Source of the DNA: RPQJ01 sp963706535
GTDB lineage: Bacteria > Pseudomonadota > Gammaproteobacteria > Steroidobacterales > Steroidobacteraceae
Direction: 5' to 3'
DNA: 64,000 nucleotides
NCBI GenBank assembly: GCA_963706535.1
Contig: CAVPMU010000006.1
Span: forward strand, 62,001 to 126,000
The notes under the pieces: generated by a model
Seen by the model: the letters and a program-made list of their open reading frames with translations, nothing else
Database searches by the model: none
What the model was told of the DNA's origin: nothing
Part shown: positions 51,105-59,365 of the stretch, in pieces
Layout: the number at the start of each line of letters is the position of its first letter
How positions within the stretch are numbered: position 1 is the first letter of the stretch
Made by a program: the position numbers and the translations under genes

Positions 51105-53240
51105 ATGAGTTACCGATTGGGAGTCGACGTGGGCGGGACCTTCACCGACCTGCTGCTGGTCAACGAATCCAACGGGCAGACGTGGAGCGCCAAGGTGCCG
51201 AGCACTCCGGCGGACCAGTCGATCGGCGTGCTCAACGGCATTGCCCGGGTCTGCGAGCGCGCCGCCATCGATGCCGGAAGCATCGACCACGTGATGCACG
51301 GCACGACGGTCGCCACCAACACGGTGCTCACCGGCACGGGGGCGCGCTGCGGTCTGGTGACTACGGCCGGCTACAGGCAGGTGCTGCAGATCGCGCGCAG
51401 CTTCGTGCCCGGCGGCCTCGGCGGCTGGGTCATCTACAACAAGTCGCTGCCGATGGCGCCGCTGTCGTGCACGGTCGAGGCGCAGGAGCGCGTCGGCGCC
51501 AGGGGCGAAATCGTGCGACCGCTGGACGAGGAGCACCTGCGCGGCCAGCTGCGCAGCCTCCGGGCGAAGAACATCGAGGCGTTGACGGTATCGCTGATAA
51601 ACGCTTATGCGAACGACAGGCACGAGAAGCGCATCAAGCAGATTGCGCAGGAGGAGCTGCCGGGCATCCCGGTGTCCCTGTCTTCCGAGGTCGTGCCGGA
51701 AATGCAGGAGTACGAGCGCACCGTGACCACGGTCGCCAACTCCTATGTGCGGCCGCGCGTGCAGAAATACGTCCACAATCTGCAGGGCAAGCTGCAGCTC
51801 AGGAACAAGGATGTGAAACTCCACATCCTGCGTTCGGACGGCGGCCTCGCCTCGGCCAAGTCGTCCGAGGAGTATCCGGTCAACCTGCTGATGTCGGGTC
51901 CGGCGGGCGGCGTCAGCGGTGCGCTTTGGGTCGCCGTGCAGGCGGGTTTCAAGAACCTGCTGACGGTCGACGTCGGTGGGACGTCCACCGACGTCGCACT
52001 GATCGTGAACGGCCAGCCGCGCCTGCGCCGGGAAACCACGGTCGGCGACGTCACGGTGCGCGCTTCGTCCGTCGACATCCGCACCGTCGGTGCGGGCGGT
52101 GGTTCGATTGCTCACGTGCCGGAACTCACCAAGGCATTGCGGGTCGGACCGCAGTCCGCCGGCGCCGACCCTGGACCGGCGGCCTATGGCCGCGGCGGCA
52201 CGGAGCCGACGGTGACGGATGCGAACGTCGTGCTCGGCTACCTGCCCGAGGTGCAGCGGCTCGGCGGCGACATGGAGCTCAATCGCGAGCTTGCCGAGAC
52301 GGCCGTCGCCAGGGTGGGTGAGGCGCTGGGCAAGTCGGTCAAGGACGCGGCGCTCGGCATCTACGACATCGTCAACGAGAACATGGTGGGCGCGCTCCGG
52401 CTCGTGTCGGTGGAGCAGGGCCACGACCCGCGCGACTATGCGCTGATCGCCTTCGGCGGCGCGGGCCCGCTGCACGCCAATGCCCTGTCGCGGCTGCTCG
52501 GATCGTGGCCTTCGATCATTCCCCCCGGCCCCGGCGTGCTGTGCGCGCTCGGGGATGCGACGACGGCAGTCAGAGACGAGTCGGCCCGGACATTCATCCG
52601 TACCTTCTCCGGCACGACGTCCCAGGAAGTGCTCAAGCTGCTCCGCGACCTCTCGAGCGACGCGGCCCGTGCGCTCGAGCGCGAGAAGGTGCGGCGTGAA
52701 GACATGCGCATCGGCTATGAAGTCGACATCCGCTACCACGGCCAGGGACTGCAGCTGACGGTTGCCGTCGACCTTGCGGACCTCGAGAAGCGCGGTCTCG
52801 CGGCGATCGCGGAACCGTTCGACGCCGAGCACAAGCGGCTGTTCACCTTCGTGCTGCCGCTCGAGCACGAGATCGTCAACCTGCGCGCCTTCGTCCAGGG
52901 GCCCGGCATCAGGATCAAGCGGGGAGCGCTCGCGAAGGGCGGTTCCTCGCCGGCGGCGGCCGTCATCGGCAAGCAGAAAGCGTACATGGACGGCAAGGAC
53001 TGCTCCGCCGTGGTCCATGACCGCGCCAGGCTCAAGGCGGGCAACCGCATTGCGGGGCCGGCGATCGTGGTCGAGATGGACTCGACGACGGTGATCCTGC
53101 CGCGGCACCACGGCACCGTCGACCCGCATGGCAACATCCTGATCTACCCGGACGGCTACCAGGCACGGCGCGCCGCGAAACCCACGGCCCGCAAACGGGC
53201 CAAGGCTGCGCGCAAGGCCAAGTCGACGGGTCGCAAGTAA
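51105..53240 (+). CDS. Hydantoinase/oxoprolinase HyuA-type ATP-dependent subunit
   Basis: A 711-residue subunit with an actin-like ATPase fold. The phosphate-1 motif GVDVGGTFTDLLL (residues 5-17) and the second, TVDVGGTSTDVALI (near 285), are clear, as are HGTTVATNTVLTG and AFGGAGPLHA. Relatives include N-methylhydantoinase, 5-oxoprolinase, caprolactamase and acetone/acetophenone carboxylase subunits. With HyuB it should use ATP to activate a carbonyl (amide or ketone) by phosphorylation. The last 25 residues are strikingly basic (KPTARKRAKAARKAKSTGRK). HyuB begins 20 bases after the stop. Actual substrate unknown. Confidence 0.9.
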   Translation: MSYRLGVDVGGTFTDLLLVNESNGQTWSAKVPSTPADQSIGVLNGIARVCERAAIDAGSIDHVMHGTTVATNTVLTGTGARCGLVTTAGYRQVLQIARSFVPGGLGGWVIYNKSLPMAPLSCTVEAQERVGARGEIVRPLDEEHLRGQLRSLRAKNIEALTVSLINAYANDRHEKRIKQIAQEELPGIPVSLSSEVVPEMQEYERTVTTVANSYVRPRVQKYVHNLQGKLQLRNKDVKLHILRSDGGLASAKSSEEYPVNLLMSGPAGGVSGALWVAVQAGFKNLLTVDVGGTSTDVALIVNGQPRLRRETTVGDVTVRASSVDIRTVGAGGGSIAHVPELTKALRVGPQSAGADPGPAAYGRGGTEPTVTDANVVLGYLPEVQRLGGDMELNRELAETAVARVGEALGKSVKDAALGIYDIVNENMVGALRLVSVEQGHDPRDYALIAFGGAGPLHANALSRLLGSWPSIIPPGPGVLCALGDATTAVRDESARTFIRTFSGTTSQEVLKLLRDLSSDAARALEREKVRREDMRIGYEVDIRYHGQGLQLTVAVDLADLEKRGLAAIAEPFDAEHKRLFTFVLPLEHEIVNLRAFVQGPGIRIKRGALAKGGSSPAAAVIGKQKAYMDGKDCSAVVHDRARLKAGNRIAGPAIVVEMDSTTVILPRHHGTVDPHGNILIYPDGYQARRAAKPTARKRAKAARKAKSTGRK

Positions 53241-53260
53241 TCGGTTCGGGGAGTAAGCAC

Positions 53261-55150
53261 ATGCCTGCCAAGATCATCCAGCGCAACAGGAAGCCGATGA
53301 AGAAGGTGAAGGTCGACTCCGTCACCATCGACATCATCGAGAGCGCACTGCGCAGCACCCGCTACGAGATGGACACCGTGCTGTTCAGGACCGCGATGTC
53401 GCCGGGCATCCGCGAACAGCACGACGAGTTCCCGATGATTGCCAACCTCGAAGGCAAGATGGTCGTCGGTCAGTTCGGCTCATTCATCTACGGCTTCATG
53501 CAGGGGTACGACGGCACCGTGGAGGAGGGCGACATTTTCTTCACTTCGGACCCTTACTCCGTCAACGGCGCCGTGAGCCACGCCAACGACTGGCTGATGC
53601 TGATGCCGATCTACAAGGACGGCCGGATAATCGCCTGGTCCGCGATGTTCGGTCACATGACCGACATCGGGGGCAAGGTTCCCGGCTCCCTGCCGACCGA
53701 TGCGCGGCAGATTTACGAGGAAGGCATCGTCGTGCCGCCCGTGAAGATCTTCAAGCGCGGCGAGCTGCAGGAGGACGTGCTGCGGATCATCCTGCACAAC
53801 TGCCGCCTGCCGCTGTGGAACCTGTCGGACTTCAACGCCATCACCGCGGCGTTGCGCACGGCGGGCAACCGTTGCGTCGAGATCTCCACGCGCTTCGGCG
53901 ACAACGTCTTCTATTCGGCGATGGACGACATGCTCGAGCGCAACAAGCGCGCGATGCGCGAGCTGATCCGGCGCACCGTGCCCGAGAGCAGGCAATACTT
54001 CGAGGACTACATCTGCGACGACGGCATGGGCATGGGCCCGTACAAGATCGCGTGCACCATGTGGCGCGAGGGTGACAAGTGCATCTTCGACTTCACGGGC
54101 ACTGATCCGCAGTCGATCGGCAGCATCAACTTCCTCCTCAACGAGGAGATGTTCAAGATGTTTGCCGGCGTGTACATGATCATGGTGTTCGACCCGCAGA
54201 TCCTCTTCAACGACGGCTTCTATGACCTGATGGAGGTGCGGATCCCGCCGGGCACGCTGCTGAAGCCATTGAAGCCGGCGGCACTGTCCTGCCGTACGCA
54301 CGCGCTCGGGCGGATCTTCGACATCCTCGGCGGGCTGCTCGGCCAGGGCAATCCGGCGTTCATGTGCGCGGCCGGCTTTTCCGACAGCCCGCACTTCATG
54401 TACTCCGGCTACCGTGAAAGCGGCGAGTGGTACCAGCTCTTCCAGATAGGTTTCGGCGGCATCCCCGGCAAGCCATTCGGCGATGGCCCGGACGGCCACT
54501 CGCTCTGGCCTTCCTTCACCAATGTCCCGAACGAGTTCCTCGAGAGCTATTTCCCGCTGCGCATCGAGGTGTACGAGACGATCCCCGACAGCGGCGGCCC
54601 CGGCAAATTCCGCGGTGGCAATGCGCTCAGGATCGGCTACCGGTTTCTGGAGCCCGGCGAGATCTCGATCCACGACGACCGCTGGCTGACCTATCCGTGG
54701 GGCGTCAACGGCGGACTGCCGGGCCAGCGCAGCACCAAGCGGCTGGTGCGCGTCGACGGCTCGGAGGAGTGGCTACCGTCGAAGTGCGACCGCATCGAGG
54801 TCGCGGCGGGCGACATGCTGTACTTCGATACTTGGGGCGGCGGTGGTTGCGGCGATCCGCTCGAACGCGAGACCGCCAAGGTGGCCTTCGACGTCGAGGC
54901 GGGCCTCGTCACCGCCGCGGCGGCCCGGCGCTACGGCGTGGCGATCTCCGAGGACGGCATCGTCGACGAGGCCGCCACCAAGCGGCTCCGTGCGCGCATG
55001 GCCAGGGAGCGCGGCGCGGTGCAGCTCTTCGACCGCGGCTTCGAGTCGATCGAGAGCCTCAAGGCGCATTGCAAGTTGGAGACTTCGCTCGATCCGCCCG
55101 CGCAGCCCCAGATCACGCGGCGAGCGCGCACGGCGGCCGCCGCGGTCTGA
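53261..55150 (+). CDS. Hydantoinase B/oxoprolinase HyuB-type subunit
   Basis: A 629-residue partner of HyuA with the Hydantoinase_B fold. Typical segments are SAMFGHMTDIGG, YEEGIVVPPVKIF, the central FNDGFYDLMEVRIPPGT and the C-terminal GGCGDP glycine-rich block near residue 530. The N-terminal 20 residues are very basic (KIIQRNRKPMKKVKV), like the HyuA tail. HyuA/HyuB pairs act as a heteromer on cyclic amides or ketones. Gene order hyuA-hyuB-gntR and the divergent amidase suggest an amide-bearing ring as substrate. Confidence 0.9.
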   Translation: MPAKIIQRNRKPMKKVKVDSVTIDIIESALRSTRYEMDTVLFRTAMSPGIREQHDEFPMIANLEGKMVVGQFGSFIYGFMQGYDGTVEEGDIFFTSDPYSVNGAVSHANDWLMLMPIYKDGRIIAWSAMFGHMTDIGGKVPGSLPTDARQIYEEGIVVPPVKIFKRGELQEDVLRIILHNCRLPLWNLSDFNAITAALRTAGNRCVEISTRFGDNVFYSAMDDMLERNKRAMRELIRRTVPESRQYFEDYICDDGMGMGPYKIACTMWREGDKCIFDFTGTDPQSIGSINFLLNEEMFKMFAGVYMIMVFDPQILFNDGFYDLMEVRIPPGTLLKPLKPAALSCRTHALGRIFDILGGLLGQGNPAFMCAAGFSDSPHFMYSGYRESGEWYQLFQIGFGGIPGKPFGDGPDGHSLWPSFTNVPNEFLESYFPLRIEVYETIPDSGGPGKFRGGNALRIGYRFLEPGEISIHDDRWLTYPWGVNGGLPGQRSTKRLVRVDGSEEWLPSKCDRIEVAAGDMLYFDTWGGGGCGDPLERETAKVAFDVEAGLVTAAAARRYGVAISEDGIVDEAATKRLRARMARERGAVQLFDRGFESIESLKAHCKLETSLDPPAQPQITRRARTAAAAV

Positions 55151-55163
55151 ACGGAGAGAGCTC

Positions 55164-55850
55164 GTGCGCGCAGTCGACAAGGCCTACGCCGTCATACGGG
55201 ACGGCGTCATCGCGGGCCGGTTCCCGCCGGGAAACCGGATCACCGAGCAGGAAGTCGCGCTCGCCGCGGGCGTCAGCCGCACGCCGGCACGCGAGGCGCT
55301 GCGCCGCCTGCACCAGGAAGGCGTCGTCGATTTCACGCCGCACCAGGGGGCCGTCGTCACGGAGTGGTCCCGCAAGGATGTGGCGGAGATCTTCGAGTTG
55401 CGCGCTTTGCTCGAGTCGCACGGGGCGGCGCGTGCCGCCCGTCTCGCGACGGAGGCGCAGATCGCGGAGCTCAGGTCCCTCGCGGAGCAGCAGTGCGGCG
55501 AGGCGCACGAGCGGCGGCCCGGCTATCTCGATCGCATCGGAGAGATCAACAGCCGTTTCCACTTCAGCCTGCAGCAGGCGGCGGCCAGTCCGCGCCTGAC
55601 GCGGACGCTGACGGTGCTTCTCGAGGCGCCCCTGGTCGTGAAGACCTTCCGCAAGTACACGCCGGAGCACCTCGAGAGGAGCGCGGCCCATCACCTCGAA
55701 ATCGTGCAGGCGATCGCGGCCCGTGACCCCGACTGGGCCGCATCGGTCATGCGTTCGCACATCCTTGCCGCGCTGCGGTCGATGAACTATCACGCGGGCC
55801 CGGATCGGGCGCAGGCACCTCCGCAGGCGGTACGCATCGTCAAGTCGTAA
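55164..55850 (+). CDS. GntR-family regulator, FCD subfamily
   Basis: A 228-residue regulator. The winged helix-turn-helix (about 5-70) has the GntR signature PGNRITEQEVALAAGVSRTPAREALRRLHQEGVV. The effector domain (about 80-215) has FCD features: IFELRALLESHGAARAA, FHFSLQQAA with a metal-type His, and HHLEIVQAIAARD. GTG at 55164 has GGAGAG at good spacing. FCD regulators usually bind operators of the type found twice in the 50.0 kb promoter region, and usually repress until an acidic or sugar-like effector binds. It closes the rightward operon 13 bases after hyuB. Confidence 0.92.
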   Translation: MRAVDKAYAVIRDGVIAGRFPPGNRITEQEVALAAGVSRTPAREALRRLHQEGVVDFTPHQGAVVTEWSRKDVAEIFELRALLESHGAARAARLATEAQIAELRSLAEQQCGEAHERRPGYLDRIGEINSRFHFSLQQAAASPRLTRTLTVLLEAPLVVKTFRKYTPEHLERSAAHHLEIVQAIAARDPDWAASVMRSHILAALRSMNYHAGPDRAQAPPQAVRIVKS

Positions 55851-55940
55851 TGCAGGAGCGATTCGGTCGCGCTGCTGGGGGCGAGTTTTCGGCGGAACCC
55901 GAGCCCATCGCTGTGGGATCGTCCGTCGTCCCTCGCCCCA

Positions 55941-55971
55941 TGAAATTCCGCCGCTGAGTGGTGGAATTTCA
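55941..55971. terminator. Hairpin between the GntR gene and the convergent regulator
   Basis: TGAAATTCC and GGAATTTCA pair perfectly (9 bp) around a 13-base loop, 90 bases after the GntR stop. The arms are AT-rich against the background. It may serve as a two-way terminator. Confidence 0.5.
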
Positions 55972-56093
55972 CGGCTGTCTGGAGACTTCACGGACGCGGT
56001 GGCTTGTCACGCCACACCACCTGGGTCTCGGTCTGCACCTCGATCGGATCGCACGTTTCCGCGGCAGCGCCGCCGCGCGGCCTGCTCGGCCAA

Positions 56094-57121
56094 CTATTTG
56101 CTGCCGACGGCGTGCGCCTCGGCGCGATTCATCATGCGCCTGACCTCCGACGATGCGTGAATGGCGACCATCTCGACGTCCGGATGCTTTGCCCTGAAGA
56201 CCCTGAACACTTCATCGGCAAGAGCCTGGCCGATACTCGCTACGCCGGAAAAATCCAGCAGAACTTCCTCGAACTTCTCGAATCGCCCCAGCAGACGCTT
56301 TGCCTGCGAGCGGGAGACCAGGCTGTCGTCGCCGTACTGCAACAGCTTCACGGGGACCACGGTCTTGGTGAACCCGTAGGCCTCCTCCTCGGAGGAGAAC
56401 TTGTCGAAGACCTTGCGGAGGGTTCGGGCCGTGTGGTTGTGCAAGACCATCGTGACCAGCGTCCCGTGAATCGGCTTCTCGCTCCGATCGAGTATCCAGT
56501 CCTCCCTTTTGTCGAACTCGTCGAACATCCTTGATGCAAAGAAGATTCCCTCGCCGGAGTGATTGGCGGGGTCCGTAGTGAATTTCCCTTTGGCCAACTC
56601 GAGCACGGCGTGACGCGCGTCGTCCAGGCCAAGCGCTGCCTGGATCTTCTTGAAGATACCGACGCCGTCATCGGAGAGCAGGACACGAGTTGACGCCGCC
56701 GTCTTGCTGACCATCACGCAAACAGTCCTGGCCTCCGAGTGGTCGAGAACGTTATTGAACATCTCGGTGAAGCCGTAGTGCCAGATATCCACGACGTTCT
56801 CTGGCAGCCTGCCGATCCGTGGAGCAATATCCCGGCGCCAGACGGCGTCCTCCGCCGGTTCGTCGGAAAGCTGGTACTCCTTCTCCCACTCGACCAGCGT
56901 GGCCAGCGCGTAACGCCTGCTGCGCGTAACGCCTGCTGCGCGTAACGCCTGCTGCGCGTGACGGCGCCGTCGGCAATCAGTCGCTGCAAGTGCTTGTGAA
57001 CGGCCTGCCGCGAGCAACCGAATTTCTCCGCGGCGACGCGCACGATATCGGCGGGGTGCGCCTCGATGTTCTCGATCAGGAATCGCCGTACGGACTCTCC
57101 GCGCGCCCGGACCTTGCTCAT
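56094..57121 (-). CDS. Winged-helix/GHKL ATPase/STAS-like (DUF4325) regulator, frame broken by a 16-bp repeat
   Basis: From ATG 57121 the protein begins with a winged helix (SKVRARGESVRRFLIENIEAHP, SRQAVHKHLQRLIADGAVTRSRRYA). It should continue LATLVEWEKEY into a GHKL ATPase: N box FTEMFNNVLDHSEA, G1 SDDGVGIF and G2 SGEGIFFASRMF. A C-terminal STAS-like DUF4325 domain (VLLDFSGVASIGQALADEVFRVF) follows. Three copies of a 16-bp unit at 56906-56959 put the helix in another frame, giving a 135-codon product. One copy gives 332 codons in frame; four would also be in frame. ATPase plus STAS-like in one chain resembles a fused anti-sigma/anti-anti-sigma pair. Partners are unknown. Confidence 0.8.
56906..56959. 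repeat. 16-bp tandem repeat inside the DUF4325 regulator gene
   Basis: The unit CGTAACGCCTGCTGCG occurs three times without error (56909-56924, 56925-56940, 56941-56956), with partial copies at both ends. Because 16 is not a multiple of three, each gain or loss shifts the reading frame of the gene that contains it. Confidence 0.95.
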
Positions 57122-57145
57122 TGTTTATCAACCTCGTGTGTTGTG

Positions 57146-57174
57146 ATTAGCAACATACACCAATGGTTTGTCAA
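57146..57174 (-). promoter_or_regulatory. Promoter of the DUF4325 regulator gene
   Basis: Read leftward, TTGACA (complement of 57169-57174) and GCTAAT (complement of 57146-57151) are 17 bases apart, a perfect -35 with a fair -10. The imperfect repeat TGTTG-tgattag-CAACA (57139-57155) overlaps the -10 and could be an operator, possibly for the protein itself. The start codon is 25 bases downstream. Confidence 0.6.
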
Positions 57175-57318
57175 CAGACGGCACTCAGTCGGGCGCCAGG
57201 CGACGCGGGCCGGGCACACGTCGTGAGGTGCGGACGGACTGGTTTCCTGTGTTGCCAGGAGGCTGCTCAAGCGCGGATGCGTCTTGCATGATGTTCGACT
57301 TGGGCGATAGCTTGCCGC

Positions 57319-59349
57319 ATGAGCACCACGTCCAGGGTGATCTGGCGGCCTTCCGCTGAACGCATCGCGTCGGCCCGCATCACGCACTTCGTGCGCTGGC
57401 TCGCCACGACGCGCGGCCTGCATTTCCCGGATTACGAATCGCTGTGGACCTGGTCCACCGAGCAGCAGGAGCCGTTCTGGGCCGCCGTGTGGGAGTACTT
57501 CGGGGTGGTCGCGAGGCGACCCTGGTCCCGCGTGCTCGCGGACGATCGCATGCCTGGCGCCCGATGGTTCGAAGGCGCCGAGCTCAACTTCGTCGACCAG
57601 GTGTTTCGCCACCGCGACCTGCCCGGACCCGCGATCGTGTACGAGAGCGAGGCGGGTGGCCGCGGCGAAATCGGCTGGCGGGAACTCGAGCGACAGGTTG
57701 CCGCGCTTGCGAGCACCCTGCGCGACCTTGGTGTGCAGCGTGGCGACCGTGTCGTCGCGTGCCTGCCCAACGTGCCGCAGGCCGTCGTCGCCTTCCTTGC
57801 CACGGCCAGCGTCGGCGCGACGTGGTCGCTGTGTTCGCCGGAGATGGGTGCGGTCAGCATCGTCGACCGGTTCAGGCAGATCGGGCCCAAGGTCCTGCTC
57901 GCCTGCGACGGTTACCGGCATGGCGGCAAGGCCCACGATCGCCGCGAAATGCTGGACTCCGTCGTCGCGCAACTGCCGCCCGTCGAAGCCGTTGTCTGGG
58001 TACAGCACCTGGACGCCCATGCCGCGCCGCCGCCGAACGTTACCGCGCGCCGCGTCGTACCGTGGTCGTCGGCCGTTGCAGGGGAGACCACCCTTGCGAC
58101 TGAGGCCCTGCCAGCCGATCATCCACTCTGGATCCTGTATTCGTCCGGCACCAGCGGACTGCCGAAGGCCATCGTCCACGGCCACGCGGGCATCGTCGCC
58201 AACGGGCTCCTGACGGCAGGCATCCGCAACGATCTCGATGCGGGCGACCGGGTCTTCTGGGCCTCCAGCACCTCGTGGATGGTGTGGAACCAGCACGTGT
58301 TCTCGCTGCTGGTCGGTGCCACGATGTTGCTGTATGACGGCTCGCCGACGGGGGCGGGCGAGGCCCCTGACTGGGGTCATCTCTGGCGGCTGGCCGGGCG
58401 GCAGCGCGTGTCGGTGTTCGGGGCAGGCGCCGCGTACCACCACGCCTGTCTCAAGGCGGGCATCGCGCCGCGCGAAATGGCGAATCTCGAAACACTGCGC
58501 ACCGTCGGGTCCACGGGGTCGCCACTGTCGCCCGAGGGTTACCGCTGGTTGTACGAAGCCGTGAGCCCGGACGTGTGGGTGAACTGTGTGTCGGGCGGCA
58601 CGGACATCTGCGGCGCGTTCGTCTGCGGTTCACCGGCCCTGCCGGTATACGAGGGCGAGATGCAATGCCGCATGCTCGGTGCGGCGGTCCATTCGTTCAG
58701 CGATGAAGGGCGGCCACTGCTCGGCGAGGTGGGCGAACTCGTCTGCACGCGACCGATGCCGTCGATGCCGCTTTATTTCTGGGGCGACGAGGGCAACCGG
58801 CGCTACCTCGAGAGCTACTTCGACACGTTCAAGGGACCGCGGGGCGAGAACGTCTGGCGACAGGGCGACTGGCTGACCCTGGTGCCCCACGACGAGGCGG
58901 TCGGCGCGGTGATCCATGGACGATCGGATGCGACGATCAATCGGCACGGCGTCCGCATGGGCACGGCGGAACTCTATCGGGTGGTGGAAGCCTTCGATGA
59001 AGTGCAGGACAGCCTCGTGGTCGATCTCGAGTATCTCGGCCGCGAGTCGTACATGGCGCTGTTCGTCGTGTTGCATGCCGGCGCCGAGCTGACCGCGGAG
59101 CTCGAAGTCCGACTGCGGACGTTGATCCGCACTGCGCTCTCGCCGCGACACGTTCCCGATGAAATCCTGCGCGTACCGCAGGTGCCGCGGACGCTGACGG
59201 GGAAGAAGCTCGAGGTGCCGATCAAGAAGCTGCTGCTCGGGCATCCCCTGGACAAGGTCGTCGCGCGTGACGCGGTGGCCAATCCGTCGAGCCTCGACTG
59301 GTACGTCGAGTTTGCCCGCCAGCGCGCCGCTGCCGGTTCGAGTCGCTAG
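57319..59349 (+). CDS. Acetoacetyl-CoA synthetase
   Basis: A 676-residue acyl-CoA synthetase of the ANL superfamily that activates acetoacetate with ATP and CoA. The ATP motif is WILYSSGTSGLPKAIVHGH (near residue 272), the A5 motif VNCVSGGTDICGAF and the A10 region RTLTGKKLEVPIKKLL with the catalytic lysine. Length and the N-terminal domain (FHFPDYESLWTWS-like, FWAAVWEYF) agree with AacS rather than acetyl-CoA synthetase. A thiolase gene faces it. It would feed acetoacetate from the HMG-CoA-lyase-type enzyme into acetyl-CoA. Confidence 0.9.
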   Translation: MSTTSRVIWRPSAERIASARITHFVRWLATTRGLHFPDYESLWTWSTEQQEPFWAAVWEYFGVVARRPWSRVLADDRMPGARWFEGAELNFVDQVFRHRDLPGPAIVYESEAGGRGEIGWRELERQVAALASTLRDLGVQRGDRVVACLPNVPQAVVAFLATASVGATWSLCSPEMGAVSIVDRFRQIGPKVLLACDGYRHGGKAHDRREMLDSVVAQLPPVEAVVWVQHLDAHAAPPPNVTARRVVPWSSAVAGETTLATEALPADHPLWILYSSGTSGLPKAIVHGHAGIVANGLLTAGIRNDLDAGDRVFWASSTSWMVWNQHVFSLLVGATMLLYDGSPTGAGEAPDWGHLWRLAGRQRVSVFGAGAAYHHACLKAGIAPREMANLETLRTVGSTGSPLSPEGYRWLYEAVSPDVWVNCVSGGTDICGAFVCGSPALPVYEGEMQCRMLGAAVHSFSDEGRPLLGEVGELVCTRPMPSMPLYFWGDEGNRRYLESYFDTFKGPRGENVWRQGDWLTLVPHDEAVGAVIHGRSDATINRHGVRMGTAELYRVVEAFDEVQDSLVVDLEYLGRESYMALFVVLHAGAELTAELEVRLRTLIRTALSPRHVPDEILRVPQVPRTLTGKKLEVPIKKLLLGHPLDKVVARDAVANPSSLDWYVEFARQRAAAGSSR

Positions 59350-59365
59350 GGCGCGTCGCGGCCGC

